The translations under genes and the position numbers were made by a program. From positions 1 to 64,000 of the forward strand of contig WTXG01000182.1 of assembly GCA_022496185.1 (NCBI GenBank): a stretch of 64,000 bases of DNA, given 5' to 3'. This DNA comes from Multifurca ochricompacta (taxonomy: Eukaryota; Basidiomycota; Agaricomycetes; Russulales; Russulaceae). A model generated the notes under the pieces. It was not told the DNA's origin, made no database searches, and was given only the letters and a program-made list of their open reading frames with translations. How positions within the stretch are numbered: position 1 is the stretch's first letter; every line of letters starts with the position of its first letter. This document shows positions 9,462-19,893 of the stretch, piece after piece.

Positions 9462-9964
9462 TCATGATGTCCCACACCGAAGTCCAGAAGACAGATACGG
9501 CATGAGGTACAGAAGCAGATCACGTGACAGTAAGGTTTGATGCCTCGTGTACAGAAGGACCCTGAACCTTAGTTGACGTGGGAAGACGGTGGCACTGGTT
9601 CTGATGGAAGGTTCCATAGTCACACGTCCAGAACCACAAGTGTCTAGATAAGACTGATAAGAACGGATGACTAAGCTAGTACCAGCATGTATATATACCC
9701 TAGCTAGTCTCGCTCAGATGGTTCCCCATCTTGAGCTCCTGTGACAATCAGTAGCCTTGTGGACCTTTAACTTCCTTCCTTGCGTCTCACCACCCGAACT
9801 CGTCCCTTTGGTACTCGTCCTCTGTGACTTGTACACTGAGCCTGTGACTCTGGTAGACCCTGCGTCGGACTTATTGTCTTCCGCATCGACCCAAGATCGT
9901 CCCGACCTTGTCTCTGTGACCTAGCCGCCCGCACTTGACCGCGTACGCCCCTCTGAGCGTAACA
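9361..9964 (+). repeat. 3' LTR of the gag-only element
   Basis: 604 bp, TGTTACGAAC to GAGCGTAACA, followed by the target duplication CTTGG. Confidence 0.93.
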
Positions 9965-12078
9965 CTTGGGCCCATAGATCCATGTCATGAAGGCTGACAA
10001 CAGCAGTCTTTGCAAAGACATCTTCTGGTAAGACGACAATATTGTCGTTGTTGTTTTCTCCTTCATCATGGCCGGTCGGTCTGGACAGGGCATCGGCTCG
10101 TGCATTACGGGCTCCAGGTAGGTGTTTGAGTGTGAAGTTGTATTCTTCAAGCTCCAGAACTTCACGCGCGACTCGTTGACTAATCTTATGAGGTTCTCGC
10201 CAGTAAAGAAGGTTGGAGTGATCGGTATAAATGATGGTCTTGTGCGGGGATCCAGCCAAATATGGCCACCAATGTCGTAGTGCCTTTACAATAGCCAGTA
10301 GTTCCCTGTCCCAAATATTGTAATTTCTTTCTGCTGATGAGAATGTTTCTGAGTAAAATGCGACTGGGTGAAGGATCCCTCTGGCATCTCTCTGTGACAA
10401 GACTGCTCCATTAGCATACATGGAAGCGTCAACTTCCAACTCAAAGGGCTTGGCTAGGTTGGGTTGAATAAGAACTGGTTCAGAGCTGATGATCGCTTTT
10501 ATCTGGTCAAATGCCTTCTGCTGCAATTTGTGCCAATGCCAGGGCACGTCCTTTTTCAACAGGTCATTGAGTGGTTTCGCAATGGCTGAAAATCCCTTGA
10601 CAAAGCGTCGATAGAAATTACAAAAGCCAATGAATGACCTGATGTCCTTGGTACATTGAGGGATAGACCATTCTCGGATGCCTTGTACCTTTATGGGATC
10701 CATTTGCACTTGTCCTCCTTCTAAGATGACACCCAGGTATTCAACGCTTTTCTGTTCAAAGGAACACTTGGCCGGTTTCAGATAGAGGTCATGTTTCGCC
10801 AGGATATTCAGTACTTCATGAACTTGAGTTCGGTGGTGGTAGATGTCATCTTTTGTGGCCACTAGGATGTCATCCATGTATACCACAACTTCTTCCATAA
10901 GGATCAGGTCTCAGAAGATATGATTCATCATGGACTGGAAGGTTGCCGGCGAATTCATTAAGCCAAAGAACATTACGTTGGGTTCAAAGAGTCCCTGATT
11001 GGTCTTAAAGGCGGCCTTGGGCTGGTTGCCTTCTCGAATGTGAATGTTATTGTAACCCCAGTGAACATCCATTTTTGAGAACAGGGCTTTATTGCGCATT
11101 TTATGATAATTTCCGAGATCAGAGGAAGTGGGTAGTTGTTTTTCACCATGAGTTCATTAATCCGTCTGTAGTCCTGTACTGGTCACAGTTTCCCATCTTT
11201 CTTTTTAATGAAAAGAAGGGTGAAGCATAGGGCGAGTTAGAGGGTTGTATATATCCTTTTGCCAGATGTTCCTCCAGGAAGGTGGAGAGCCTCCTTCTCT
11301 GGTTGAGACAGTGGGTAGATTTACAGTCTACTGATTGCAGGGCATTTGGAACAAAATCAATGGCATGATCCCAAGGTGAGAGGGAGGGAAACGTTGTGAC
11401 TCTTCCTCCGAAAAGACCTTCCAATGTTGGTGGTATTCTGCCAGGACTACTTCTTCAAATGTCTTTTCTGGGTTTTTCTGTGCCTCTGCCTGGGCCAATT
11501 CTGATGCCTTGTAACATAGCAATACACCTGATCCACAGGTTCCACATCACTCCAGGTGACAGCTGATCCCATGATGATAGCATGGGTAAGGGGTGTCGCA
11601 GCGTAGTCGTATCCCAGGGATGTAATAAGAACTGGGTAGAAATCTTTGTCCATTGTTGCTTCTGCCCAGTTGATTTTGGGTGAATGCTGCTAGCCATGGG
11701 TACCCCAAAACCATATCTTCGTCTCCCAAATCTGTAATGAGGAAACGGAGTTGCTTGGTCTGTTCCCCAACCTGTACTTCTAAATCACAGCAATGTGTGA
11801 TCTTCCCAGCTTTGTTAGCCATCCCGTCTATGTTCCAAATATTTTTTCTTGGGAAGCAACTGTGTCCCCAGTCCTAGTGTCCTCTGAAGTCGTTGACTAT
11901 GAAGTTATCTGTAGCTCCAGAGTCGATCAATATCCATCTGTCGGCCATCTTCTGTTTGGTTTCAAAGTGTACTGGTATTTTTAGAGACTTGAAACGACTA
12001 GTGTACACAGAAGTTACATGGAGTGCTCTTGCCCAGGCTGATGGGGTCAGCCAATCAAAAATCTTCTGGCCAAAGGCC
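9965..12078 (-). pseudogene. Protease, reverse transcriptase and RNase H part of pol
   Basis: Minus-strand remnants in order: a degraded protease region near 11900-11960 (relic of SGATDN); RT (SKMDVHWGYNNIHIREGNQ, then VVVYMDDILVAT with the YMDD box near 10870); RNase H (LEVDASMYANGA, DRELLAIVKALRHWW, YTDHSNLLYW, ARADALSRP). Frames change repeatedly and stops occur, for example near 10911 and 11143. It continues into the integrase at 7871 across the gag-only insertion. The order is normal for Ty3/gypsy pol. Confidence 0.8.
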
Positions 12079-13559
12079 TTATGACATCAAGGCTTGTACT
12101 GCCTCATCCTCATTCATCATGTGTTCCCATATTGCAGCCGCCTTCTGTTCTTTGGTCTTTGGGGCGGTTACTGGGTTTCTTTCACTGGGGTGGGTAGATT
12201 CTGTACAGCGGTGTCGTGGTGGTAGTGGCCACTGTTGCTTCATGGCATGAACTGTTTTCTTTGGGCAAAATCGTGACATGTGCCCTTGTGCTCGGCAGTG
12301 GAAGCAGTCCTTCCTTCATGAGGTTTCTTTTTCGTTGTCAGTAGGGCTGCACGGGCTTTGGTGCAGTCTGCTGATGTATCCATGGCGTTGGGGTCTCAAG
12401 AGTAGTAGGTTTTACCCCAAATGCTGCTTTCCACTGATCGCAGGTCTTACCCTTCTTGTGTCTATCCAAACATGTTTGGAAGTCAGATAATCCTGCTGCT
12501 GTGTTCTGGCAGCACTTGTCCACTGGCTCCATGACTCAGGGTGATGGAATTGGATGATATTTTTCACCAGGGGGTTGGGCAGCCCTGGGAGAAGAGGTGA
12601 GCATTGCCTCTTGTTCACATCGTACCCTGCTCTCTTAGCCAGGTTGCGGAATCTGGCTACGTAGCTGTCTAAATCCCCTCTTTCCATTTTGAGGGATTTC
12701 AGTTCTCTGGTGGCTTCTGCTTGGCCTGTCCATCTGTGAAGGCATCTTTAAATCTTTGTGCCACTATATCCCACAGATCTTCATCCGTGGTTCTGATTCT
12801 GGCTGTAACCCTATCGTTCAGCCATTTGATCTGCTCCATTGTCCAGTCATTGATGGAGTCCCCTCTGATAAGTGAGAGGAAGAGGTTGGTTCATTGGAAG
12901 GGGTTCACGATTTGTGGGATGTCATGATTGAAATTTTTGAACGTCTTGAACTCAAGCATGAACTTTTTGCTCTGGGATCATCACCAGTGAATGTGGTTGG
13001 AAGGACTCCCGTAAGGCGTCCTGATGGGGGAGGGAGGTTCAGGGCAGGGACAACTGGAGCAGGGTCTGGCAATTGCACAGCAATGGTCGACATCGTTGGG
13101 TAAGTGATGGTCGGGGTGTCTGAGGTTTGTCGTGTGATCTGGGGAGAGACTAAAGCAGATATTCTGGACATAGTACTCTTGGGTGCAACTGTCGGAGCTG
13201 TAAAACTGGGGCTATGACTTGTGCATCTTGCTGTTTCTTCAATATATTCTTCAGTTTCTGAATCTGTGACGATGGCTGGAGGATTTCTCTCCAAGGTCCT
13301 AGGCCATACTCTGGTGGGGCAGGTCCTGTGGTAACCCAGGAGTGGTGGCTTCTAGAGTAACAGATATGGTACCAGACCCGTTTCTGTTCGTCGTATTCAA
13401 CTGGCTGGTACTGGTTGTCATGATAGACGTAGTATCCAAACTCGGTTTCAAAGTCTTTCCAGATGGCAGAGCCAAGGACTTGTTGTGAAAGATTATCCTC
13501 ATCTGGCAGTTGATAAGTTCTTTGTTGTGCAAGGTCTGACTGCAGCTGGATGAAGCCAT
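12079..13559 (-). pseudogene. gag of the chimeric gypsy element
   Basis: The start ATG is at 13559, 10 nt after the primer site. The protein matches the plus-strand gag at 1669, with NLSQQVLGSAIWKDFETEFG, TYPTMSTIAVQLPDPAPVV and a CCHC knuckle near 12250-12300 (CHCRAQGHMSRFC type). At least three frameshifts and several stops split it. The C-terminal end overlaps the start of pol, in the same layout as GypA. Confidence 0.8.
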
Positions 13560-13568
13560 GGTGGGGAG

Positions 13569-13579
13569 AGACTCGACTT
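13569..13579 (-). other. Primer-binding site (LTR-B type)
   Basis: Minus-strand AAGTCGAGTCT, two bases inside the 5' LTR. Its partner in the LTR near 13807 now has one mismatch (AGACTCAACTT), consistent with one CpG-type change. Confidence 0.55.
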
Positions 13580-13581
13580 AA

Positions 13582-14173
13582 TGTAATGCCTGGTGTGGGC
13601 ATTCAGCACAACGTGTGACAAGTTGTGTAGCAAAACTACGAAGTCAAGTGTGCACTGTCTTTCAAGTACACGGAGATTGGGTGAGAAGTCAATACTAAGG
13701 AGCTAATCCCTTAGTATTGGTGAGCGGAGGAGTGCCAGAAGCACTGAGACAATTCAAGAGTCGGGTCTTAGAGATCACCCAGAAGGTAATGCACCAAGTC
13801 GATTAAGAAGTTGAGTCTAAGGCATACAGGCTATCTAGGCAGGCCTTATATATGTAATAGAGATCAGAGTCTGAATTGGAGTACGTACTTGATGTATCAA
13901 CGAAGTCGTAATGTATCTAAATGGGGAACGGGGTCAAGTGGGCCAGATGAGAATATACATAGACGGATCCAGTATAATCGTGCTTCTGGTGGGAAAATAC
14001 ATAAGCATTCTGATGTAATGTATGAGTCAGAGATAAGCACAGCCCAGGTCAAAGATAAGGGACAAATATGTACAAAGGAAGTCATAACATGGCCAATCAA
14101 AGGGCAAATGGGGCCAAACGACACATCACATGATAGAAAAGGAAAACAAGACGACACAGCAGGGTTCATAACA
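13582..14173 (-). repeat. LTR-B, 5' LTR of the minus-strand element
   Basis: 592 bp, TGTAATGCCT to TTCATAACA on the plus strand. It is an inverted near copy of 1053-1646. The outer flank is ACAAT. Confidence 0.8.
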
Positions 14174-14298
14174 ACAATACTCACCAATAGCAAAGTGGCT
14201 GAGTTGAAAGTTCTCAGAGTGATTCCTGGTGTTCTCACACATTTGGGAAGAGGCCATGTTGATAGAAATGGGTTTGCTCACTTGGGTGCTGAGCTTTA
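14174..14298 (-). other. Unassigned stretch, possible exon with splice donor
   Basis: On the minus strand the sequence next to LTR-B reads ...TTTGCTATTG followed by GTGAGTATTG, a good fungal 5' splice site. With the acceptor at 1015 it could mark the two ends of an intron holding the gypsy sequences. I cannot assign the candidate exon to a protein family. The Tc1 fragment begins at 14301. Confidence 0.3.
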
Positions 14299-14300
14299 TA

Positions 14301-15165
14301 CAGTGCCTCACAAAACTGAGTCAATGTTTTGCACTTTTGCACTGTTTGTTGAATATCACATCAGCCAAAACAAATATAAACAAAGTCTTGGTAGACCATA
14401 AAAGGTACAAGATAAGGGTTATGTAATGCAACAATAATTATGTAATTCTGATCAAACCTTGTGGAGCTATGCCCATTTCAAATTGGGGACTCATTGACTC
14501 AGTTTTGTGAGTGGGTGTCAGAAATATCAGAATCTGATGCTCCACCAAATGTACAGCAACCAATCCTTAATATATGGTTACCATAGTTATCTTGATATTG
14601 ATGGGACCTGGAATAGAGCTATTTAACTATGGTTTACATTCCCAGAATATTTTAATTTCCCAATGCACCCCACCTCCTCTGCTCAGAAAGAAAACATGCT
14701 CTCTCTGGCCTCTGAAGGTCATTCCACTGACACTATTGCCTCCAGACTCAGCCTCAGCCAGTCCACAGTCTCTAGGACACTCAGAACTCTCCTTACCAAC
14801 CATCAGTCACCTCATTTTGGTCATCCTTCCAAGCTCTCTGCTACCTCTGAACATGCTATCATCATACAAATCACCACAGGAAAGGTTGTCAATGCTGTCC
14901 AGGCCACAAAGCACATCAATTCCATCATCCCCAACCATGTCTCTTCACAAACTGTGCACTGGGTTCTTAAACAACATTCATTCAAGGCTGTAACAAAGAA
15001 GAAAAGGCCACTACTCTCTACAGTACATTGCAAGAAGCACTTAGCCTTTGCTTTGAAGTACCAAAACTGGACTATGGAGGACTGGAAGGTTTGGGTCAGA
15101 TGCCAGGCCACGGCTTTCAACAGCACATACAAGTGCAATAGCAATCATCAAAATCAGTAGAAATC
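14301..15165 (+). mobile_element. Tc1-like transposon, 5' part
   Basis: The left terminus CAGTGCCTCACAAAACTGAG follows a TA dinucleotide (14299-14300). An inverted copy of the terminal motif occurs about 190 bp inside (TTGACTCAGTTTTGTGAG near 14494). The transposase gene follows. No right terminal repeat was seen, so the element is 3' truncated or was degraded past 15165. Confidence 0.7.
14663..15091 (+). pseudogene. Tc1/mariner transposase, N-terminal half
   Basis: The frame has two helix-turn-helix regions, SLASEGHSTDTIASRLSLSQ and a second around QTVHWVLKQHSFKAVTKKK, and runs to NWTMEDWKVW. In the family this is followed by WSDE, which carries the first catalytic Asp. Here the sequence diverges after KVW, so the whole DDE catalytic core is missing. 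The first codon shown as start may not be the native one. The protein would bind the terminal repeats but could not cut. Confidence 0.75.
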
Positions 15166-15299
15166 TGATCACAAAGTGGTTGATTTGGGTCACATGATCA
15201 TGCTTATCGCGGCATTTCAAACTTTTTCTTCAATATAGCTTTGCAATATGTAACACACTAAGTCATATTTGGATTAGCTGAACTATAACTACTAGTTAT
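15166..15299. other. AT-rich stretch, nothing recognised
   Basis: I see no coding frame, terminal repeat or match to other parts of the window in this short stretch. Confidence 0.4.
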
Positions 15300-15976
15300 A
15301 TGTCATAAAATTTTCTCTGCCAAAAGCTGTGGCTTGGGCCAAGCCAGGCCAGGGCCATGTTGAACAGGCATGAGGCGCAGCATACTGACTGTAGATGTTA
15401 GCAGGTTAGGCTAGAAAGACAAGTTATACTTCAGAGGTGAAGAAAACTCTATATTACTATACTACTGACCTAGAAAGACAAGTTATCTACAAGAGACAGT
15501 TAGTCAAAGGTATAGTAGTAAGTAAAGTGGATGGGACTTACACTTCAGAGGTGAAGAAAACTCTGAAGTGTAGAGGACGAAACAGACACCCTTATATACC
15601 CCAAGGGATGGTCTGTGCACACTGGGAATAAGTCCACAAGTGCTGGATAAAGTCTAAACAGTAAACGTGAGGGAGAAAAGCCATTGGCTACTACAGAAAT
15701 CACATGTTACATGGTGCATCAGTCAGCTATTGTGGAATGTGAGAAAGAAAGTAATAATGATAATGTAAAAAGTCTGATACTCCGGTATCTAATCTAATCT
15801 ACAAAGTAGCTAATCTAATCACCTGATGCCTGAAGCATCACCGAACATCTTCTGTGTTCAACAGGCCAAGCCGTCTGTGGCAGCTTTGGCTTGGCCCAGA
15901 CTTTAGGAAAGCTGGAGCCACCTCAGGCCAAGCCAAAGCCATGGCTTTTGGGCCAAGCCAGGCTGGAACATCACTA
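15300..15976 (-). mobile_element. hAT3-like remnant, split by a Cop1 solo LTR
   Basis: Rich in GGCTTGGCC and its complement. Read on the minus strand it begins TAGTGATGTTCCAGCC at 15976, similar to the terminus at 56470 (TAGTGATGTGCATGG). The other end was not found. There is no transposase. Confidence 0.45.
15358..15863 (-). repeat. Cop1 solo LTR
   Basis: 506 bp, TGTTGAACAG to TGTTCAACA, with a perfect GGCCA target duplication on both sides (15353-15357, 15864-15868). It carries two internal repeat pairs: CTAGAAAGACAAGTTAT at 15411 and 15470, and ACTTCAGAGGTGAAG... at 15428 and 15542. The minus-strand TATA is near 15595. Confidence 0.9.
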
Positions 15977-15992
15977 TCCTAGATGTACTATA

Positions 15993-16007
15993 TAAGCTAT
16001 TAAACTT
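15993..16007. repeat. LINE1 target-site duplication, left copy
   Basis: TAAGCTATTAAACTT, identical to 52920-52934. It runs into the poly(T) that marks the LINE1 3' end. Confidence 0.85.
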
Positions 16008-16267
16008 TTTTTTTTTTTTTTTTTTTTGAAATCAAGTTTTATATGTGCTTTCAGGATGGCACCAAATTGTGCAGCTACATCTACTTGACAATGTAGCTAC
16101 TGTAGTATAGAACAGGGGTAGTGACTGTGAAGCCATAAAGTAAAACCCAAGAGGGAAAAGACAGTGTAGACTAATAGGGGGGTTTGTAGCACAAAAAGGG
16201 GGGAAACCATTGGCCATGTGGGAGACAAAATAAGGGAACTTACCTGTCACCCAGGGACTGACTCAAC

Positions 16268-19246
16268 CTAGTCCGGCTCTTGGAGCCTCCGTGACAAGAT
16301 GGGCTTGAAGAAAGCCCATGTGTCTTGGAGGAAGGCCAGGAGGGACTTGACATGTCTTTTGGAGTTGAAGACCTGGGGCCAGGTGAGGTTACCCAGGTCT
16401 CGGGGAGTGAGGCCATGTGTCACCTGTTCTTGGGCATACAGTGGGCAATCAAGAACCACATGGTTGAATGTGGCAGGGGTGGAGTCATCACATGGGCAGG
16501 CACTGGCTGCAGCAGGGAGGGTGGGGTGGAACTGTGTAGTGTAGTCAGCAGTGAAGGCATGTCCAGTGGCAATGCGCATTGCTGTGGAACAGGTGTGATG
16601 GCTGAATGGTGTGGGCCGGGGAGTGGTTGCGACAGACCAGAGGGGGTGGTTAGAGCCATCTGGGGGGCGGCAAATGGAGAGGGAGTAGGCAGAGTAATCA
16701 TGTCCAGTGGGGTGGTCAGTGGATGGGGCCACATGGGCACAATCATGGAGCCATTCTTCACGCCAGTTGTCATAGGTGCAAAGGCGGGAGAGAGCATGCC
16801 ACTTGAGTGGGGAGGGTCACTTGTCAAGTCCATCCAAGGGTGTAGATACATGGGTTCAATTGGCTGTCTTGGAGGCCTCAGAGGAAGCCCAGTAGGTTGT
16901 TGTTGCTGGGACCCACATGAATGTGAGTTGAGTGTCAGGGAAAAGAGAGAGAAAGTCAGTAAGGGAATGTTGAAAGAGAACAAAGTCACTGGTGAATTTC
17001 TGGTGGTCATGGGAGCAAAGGAGAGCTAGGGAGGAGGAGGAGGCAGTCACAAAGAGAGAAGGGGGAGGAGAAGTCCCACTGAATAAATTGCAGAGCCAGC
17101 ACATGGTCCATGCCAGCCCAAACAGTTCCACATCAGATCTAACCACCCCAGTGCCGCGGCACCACCCCATCAACCATTCACCTTGGGAGTCCATGATAGT
17201 GGAGGCTGCAGCCCCCACGACTTTATGATCACATCTGCCCTGTGCAGACATGGCAGCAGAGCAGTGAACCAGTGCCACTGTTGAGTGTGGCTGTCAGATG
17301 AGATCATTGAGTGTGGCTTTGTGCTCCAGAGGGGGGCATGGCCCAAGGAGGGTCACTTGAGTACCCCAGGAGGGAAGCTCCCAGGGGGTGAGGGCAAGCA
17401 CATCCACTGGGCAGGCAAGGGGTGGGGTCTGCGCTGTGAGGGCACGAAGTGGGGTGGGGCAAGTGGTGGGGAGAATCCTGGTGAGAGGGGTGTCAGCCAG
17501 CCATAAAGTGGAGTCAGCAGTCCCACAAAGATGAAGAGAAGGCTGGGAAAGAGGGGGAAGGGAGGCATAGCATAAAGATGTTGTGTCTGCTAGCTTGTGG
17601 ATATAGTGCTTCATCGGCAGGAGCCACGCTAATTCATGTAATGGTTTCCTGGGTGCTGTGCAGAAGGAGCCAGTGACAGTGACCACCATGTGGTTGGCCA
17701 CACCTTGGAGGAGTTTGAGGAGGCCAGGGGCCTGTTTGGAGTGGACCCAGAGCTGGGAGCCATATGAGAGTACTGGGAGGCACACTGCATTGAGGAGTAA
17801 CCGCCAATGGGCCATGGAGAGGCCACATTCAGAATTGCCCAGGACATGAAGGGCCTGGAGGGAAGTGTGTGCATGGTGGCACATGATCTCTGTGTGGGGA
17901 TGCCAGGAAAGGTTCTTAGTAAAGAAGAAACCCAAATAATGTACCATGTTCCCAGCCTTGACATAGTAGTATGTACTATGTGAGGGCTGGGAGAGGAAGA
18001 TGCCAGCAGGGGGCATATTGTGGGTGCGGGTGCGAGTGAAGAAAAGGCACTCTGACTTGTCTGGGTCTACAGACATGCCAGCACATGAGAGCCAGTCAAT
18101 TGCCAAGGAGTAGTGGTGGTGTAGGGAGGTGGTGACATCGTCCCAGGTGGCACCCCAAGCAAACAGGAGGCCATCATCAATGTACATGGAGAGCCAGCAG
18201 CCTACCCAGGTAGAGGCAAGTGCAAGGAGTGGTGTGGTGTAGAGAGTTGACAGCACTGGGGACAATGGAGAGCCTTGAGGGGTGCCAATGCAGGTGGGTT
18301 GGGGTGGGCCAGTCACCCCATTGAATGACAGTGAGGCAGAGTGGCCTGTGAGGAAAGACAGAACCCATGAACAAAGGGAGAGATTGTGGCCAAGGTGTTG
18401 GAGGACTGCAGCACAGCACAATGGGTGTACATGGTCAAAGAATCCTGAGACATCAAAGAGCACTATACCACAGACAAGGCCCTGTGACTGGGCAGTGGTA
18501 ACATCATGAACCAGAGAGAAAGCTGAGTCCAGGCAGCAGCTGTGTGCACATGCACCAAACTGCATGGATGAGAGTGTCTGAAACTGGTCAATGTCCACTG
18601 TGAGGTGTTTGGCCACTACCTTTTCAAGGAGCTTTGCCAGGGTCTCCAGCAGGGAGATTGGGCGGTGAGCTTTCACAAGTGAGTAGTCAGGCTTGTCTGG
18701 TTTGGGGAGGATAACTGTGAGGGCACTCTTCCAGAGGGAGGGGACATGGGACAAGCCAATTGATGCATTATACAAGTCTGTCAGGTGTGTGGCAATAGAC
18801 TCCCAGGCCCACTTCAGGATACACCAGGAGATTTTGGAGAGGCCTGGGGCAGAGGTTGAGTCCATGCATGCAAGCAAGGCATAGACTTCATCTTCTGAGA
18901 TTGGGTGGAACAGGCATTCCAGGAGTGGGGCAGGGTCATCATGGAAGTGGGTGGGGACTGGGTGGTCAGTATCACCAAAGAAGCGGGCAAAAAGGACATC
19001 CTCAATGGAGTGTTGGTCCCAAAGCAGGTTACCAGAGGAAGGTGAGTGGATGGCTGGCACAATTGAGACACAGTGGGGGTGGCGCCACTGTGCAACAGCC
19101 CATACCCCTTGAGTGTTGATGGCCTCATCAGCCCAAGCATGTTTGGCAGCTCGTATTTCAGAATGGAGGGCTGACTGGGCATGTTTGTGGTCATCAGGCT
19201 GGTATCAGGAGGCACAGAGAGCATGGACTGCCTGGGAGCAGGCAGG
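16268..19246 (-). pseudogene. LINE1 ORF2, RT to RNase H and C-terminal knuckle
   Basis: The RT domain (about 17294-19060) has RPISLLETLAKLLEKVVAKH, CGIVLFDVSGFFDHVHP, GTPQGSPLSPVL and the active-site box MYIDDGLLF, so Y-I-D-D is intact. An RNase H-like region follows in the same frame (16856-17278; AAASTIMDSQGEW). The C-terminus has a CPC...H...C motif (16268-16732). Stops at 17294 (TGA) and 16856 break it. It copies the LINE RNA at a nicked target. It continues upstream at 22298 across hAT1a. Confidence 0.85.
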
Positions 19247-19893
19247 TAGGGATCAGCAAGGGTTTTCATACCCGTGCGGGTAAGCGCCGCGGGTTTTGAC
19301 GGGTACGGGTATGGGTATACAACTCCCAACCCACCAGAAACCCATACCCGCGCAGTGGGTTTGGCGGGTATAAGTGGTCATCAGTCATTGACAAGATCAG
19401 CAGAAATGTAATGATAAAATACATCTGTAGCAAACAAATGACAAGATTAAATTTGATGTATGCTACAGGGCTTCTGTAAATATATTCTAGTGTTATCCTA
19501 TGAAATATCAAAGCAGATCAACGGTGTGATGTAAAATAAAAGTGTTATCAGTGATCCACTCTCTTGAAAATCATGATGCAACTGTTTTATTAATGCGTGA
19601 TCAATTCTGCCAGTCTGGCACTATCTAAAATACACTCTAGACTACTTTAGACTATTCTATAATCTAATTATCAATTTATTTTACTGAAACAAGGCCCGCG
19701 TGTATCTACAGGCTGCATAGAGCAGCAACTACATTGCATCGCATGGACCAGCATATTGGTCTGATCTCCTTCCTATTAAGGAAGGTTGACTTAACAATCA
19801 CGGCTTTGATTTTCCATTGGTCCGACAAGATTGTGATCATGCATAGATAACACAACAAAAACGTGTTCACAAATTAATTAGATACATAGAATA

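Larger units (their letters stand above)
7877..9964 (+). mobile_element. Gag-only non-autonomous LTR retrotransposon
   Basis: A complete 2088-bp element with two 604-bp LTRs and an 880-bp interior that encodes only gag. Perfect 5-bp target duplications CTTGG lie at 7872-7876 and 9965-9969. It has no protease, RT, RNase H or integrase, so it must be moved by another element. Its LTR end (CGTAACA), polypurine tract (GGGGGTGA) and self-priming layout match the GypA family, the likely source of enzymes. A solo LTR of the same family is at 48695-49297. The LTRs differ only at CpG sites, so the insertion is fairly recent. Confidence 0.9.
3000..14173 (-). mobile_element. Chimeric minus-strand Ty3/gypsy chromovirus (LTR-C end, LTR-B end)
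   Basis: Gene order on the minus strand is LTR-B (13582-14173), primer site, gag, protease, RT, RNase H, integrase, chromodomain, accessory ORF, polypurine tract and LTR-C (3000-4269). A gag-only element interrupts the integrase. The two LTRs are unrelated (592 and 1270 bp) and the outer flanks (GTCCG and ACAAT) do not match. It is therefore not one intact insertion but probably a recombinant of two gypsy families sharing internal sequence. All genes are broken by stops or indels. Confidence 0.7.

Noticed and set aside
16006..16027. T run as a transcription terminator
   Set aside because: It is the poly(A) tail of LINE1 on the minus strand, next to the target duplication.
17294..19060. Several plus-strand frames over the LINE1 RT
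   Set aside because: They have no motif, whereas the minus-strand frame has all RT signatures.
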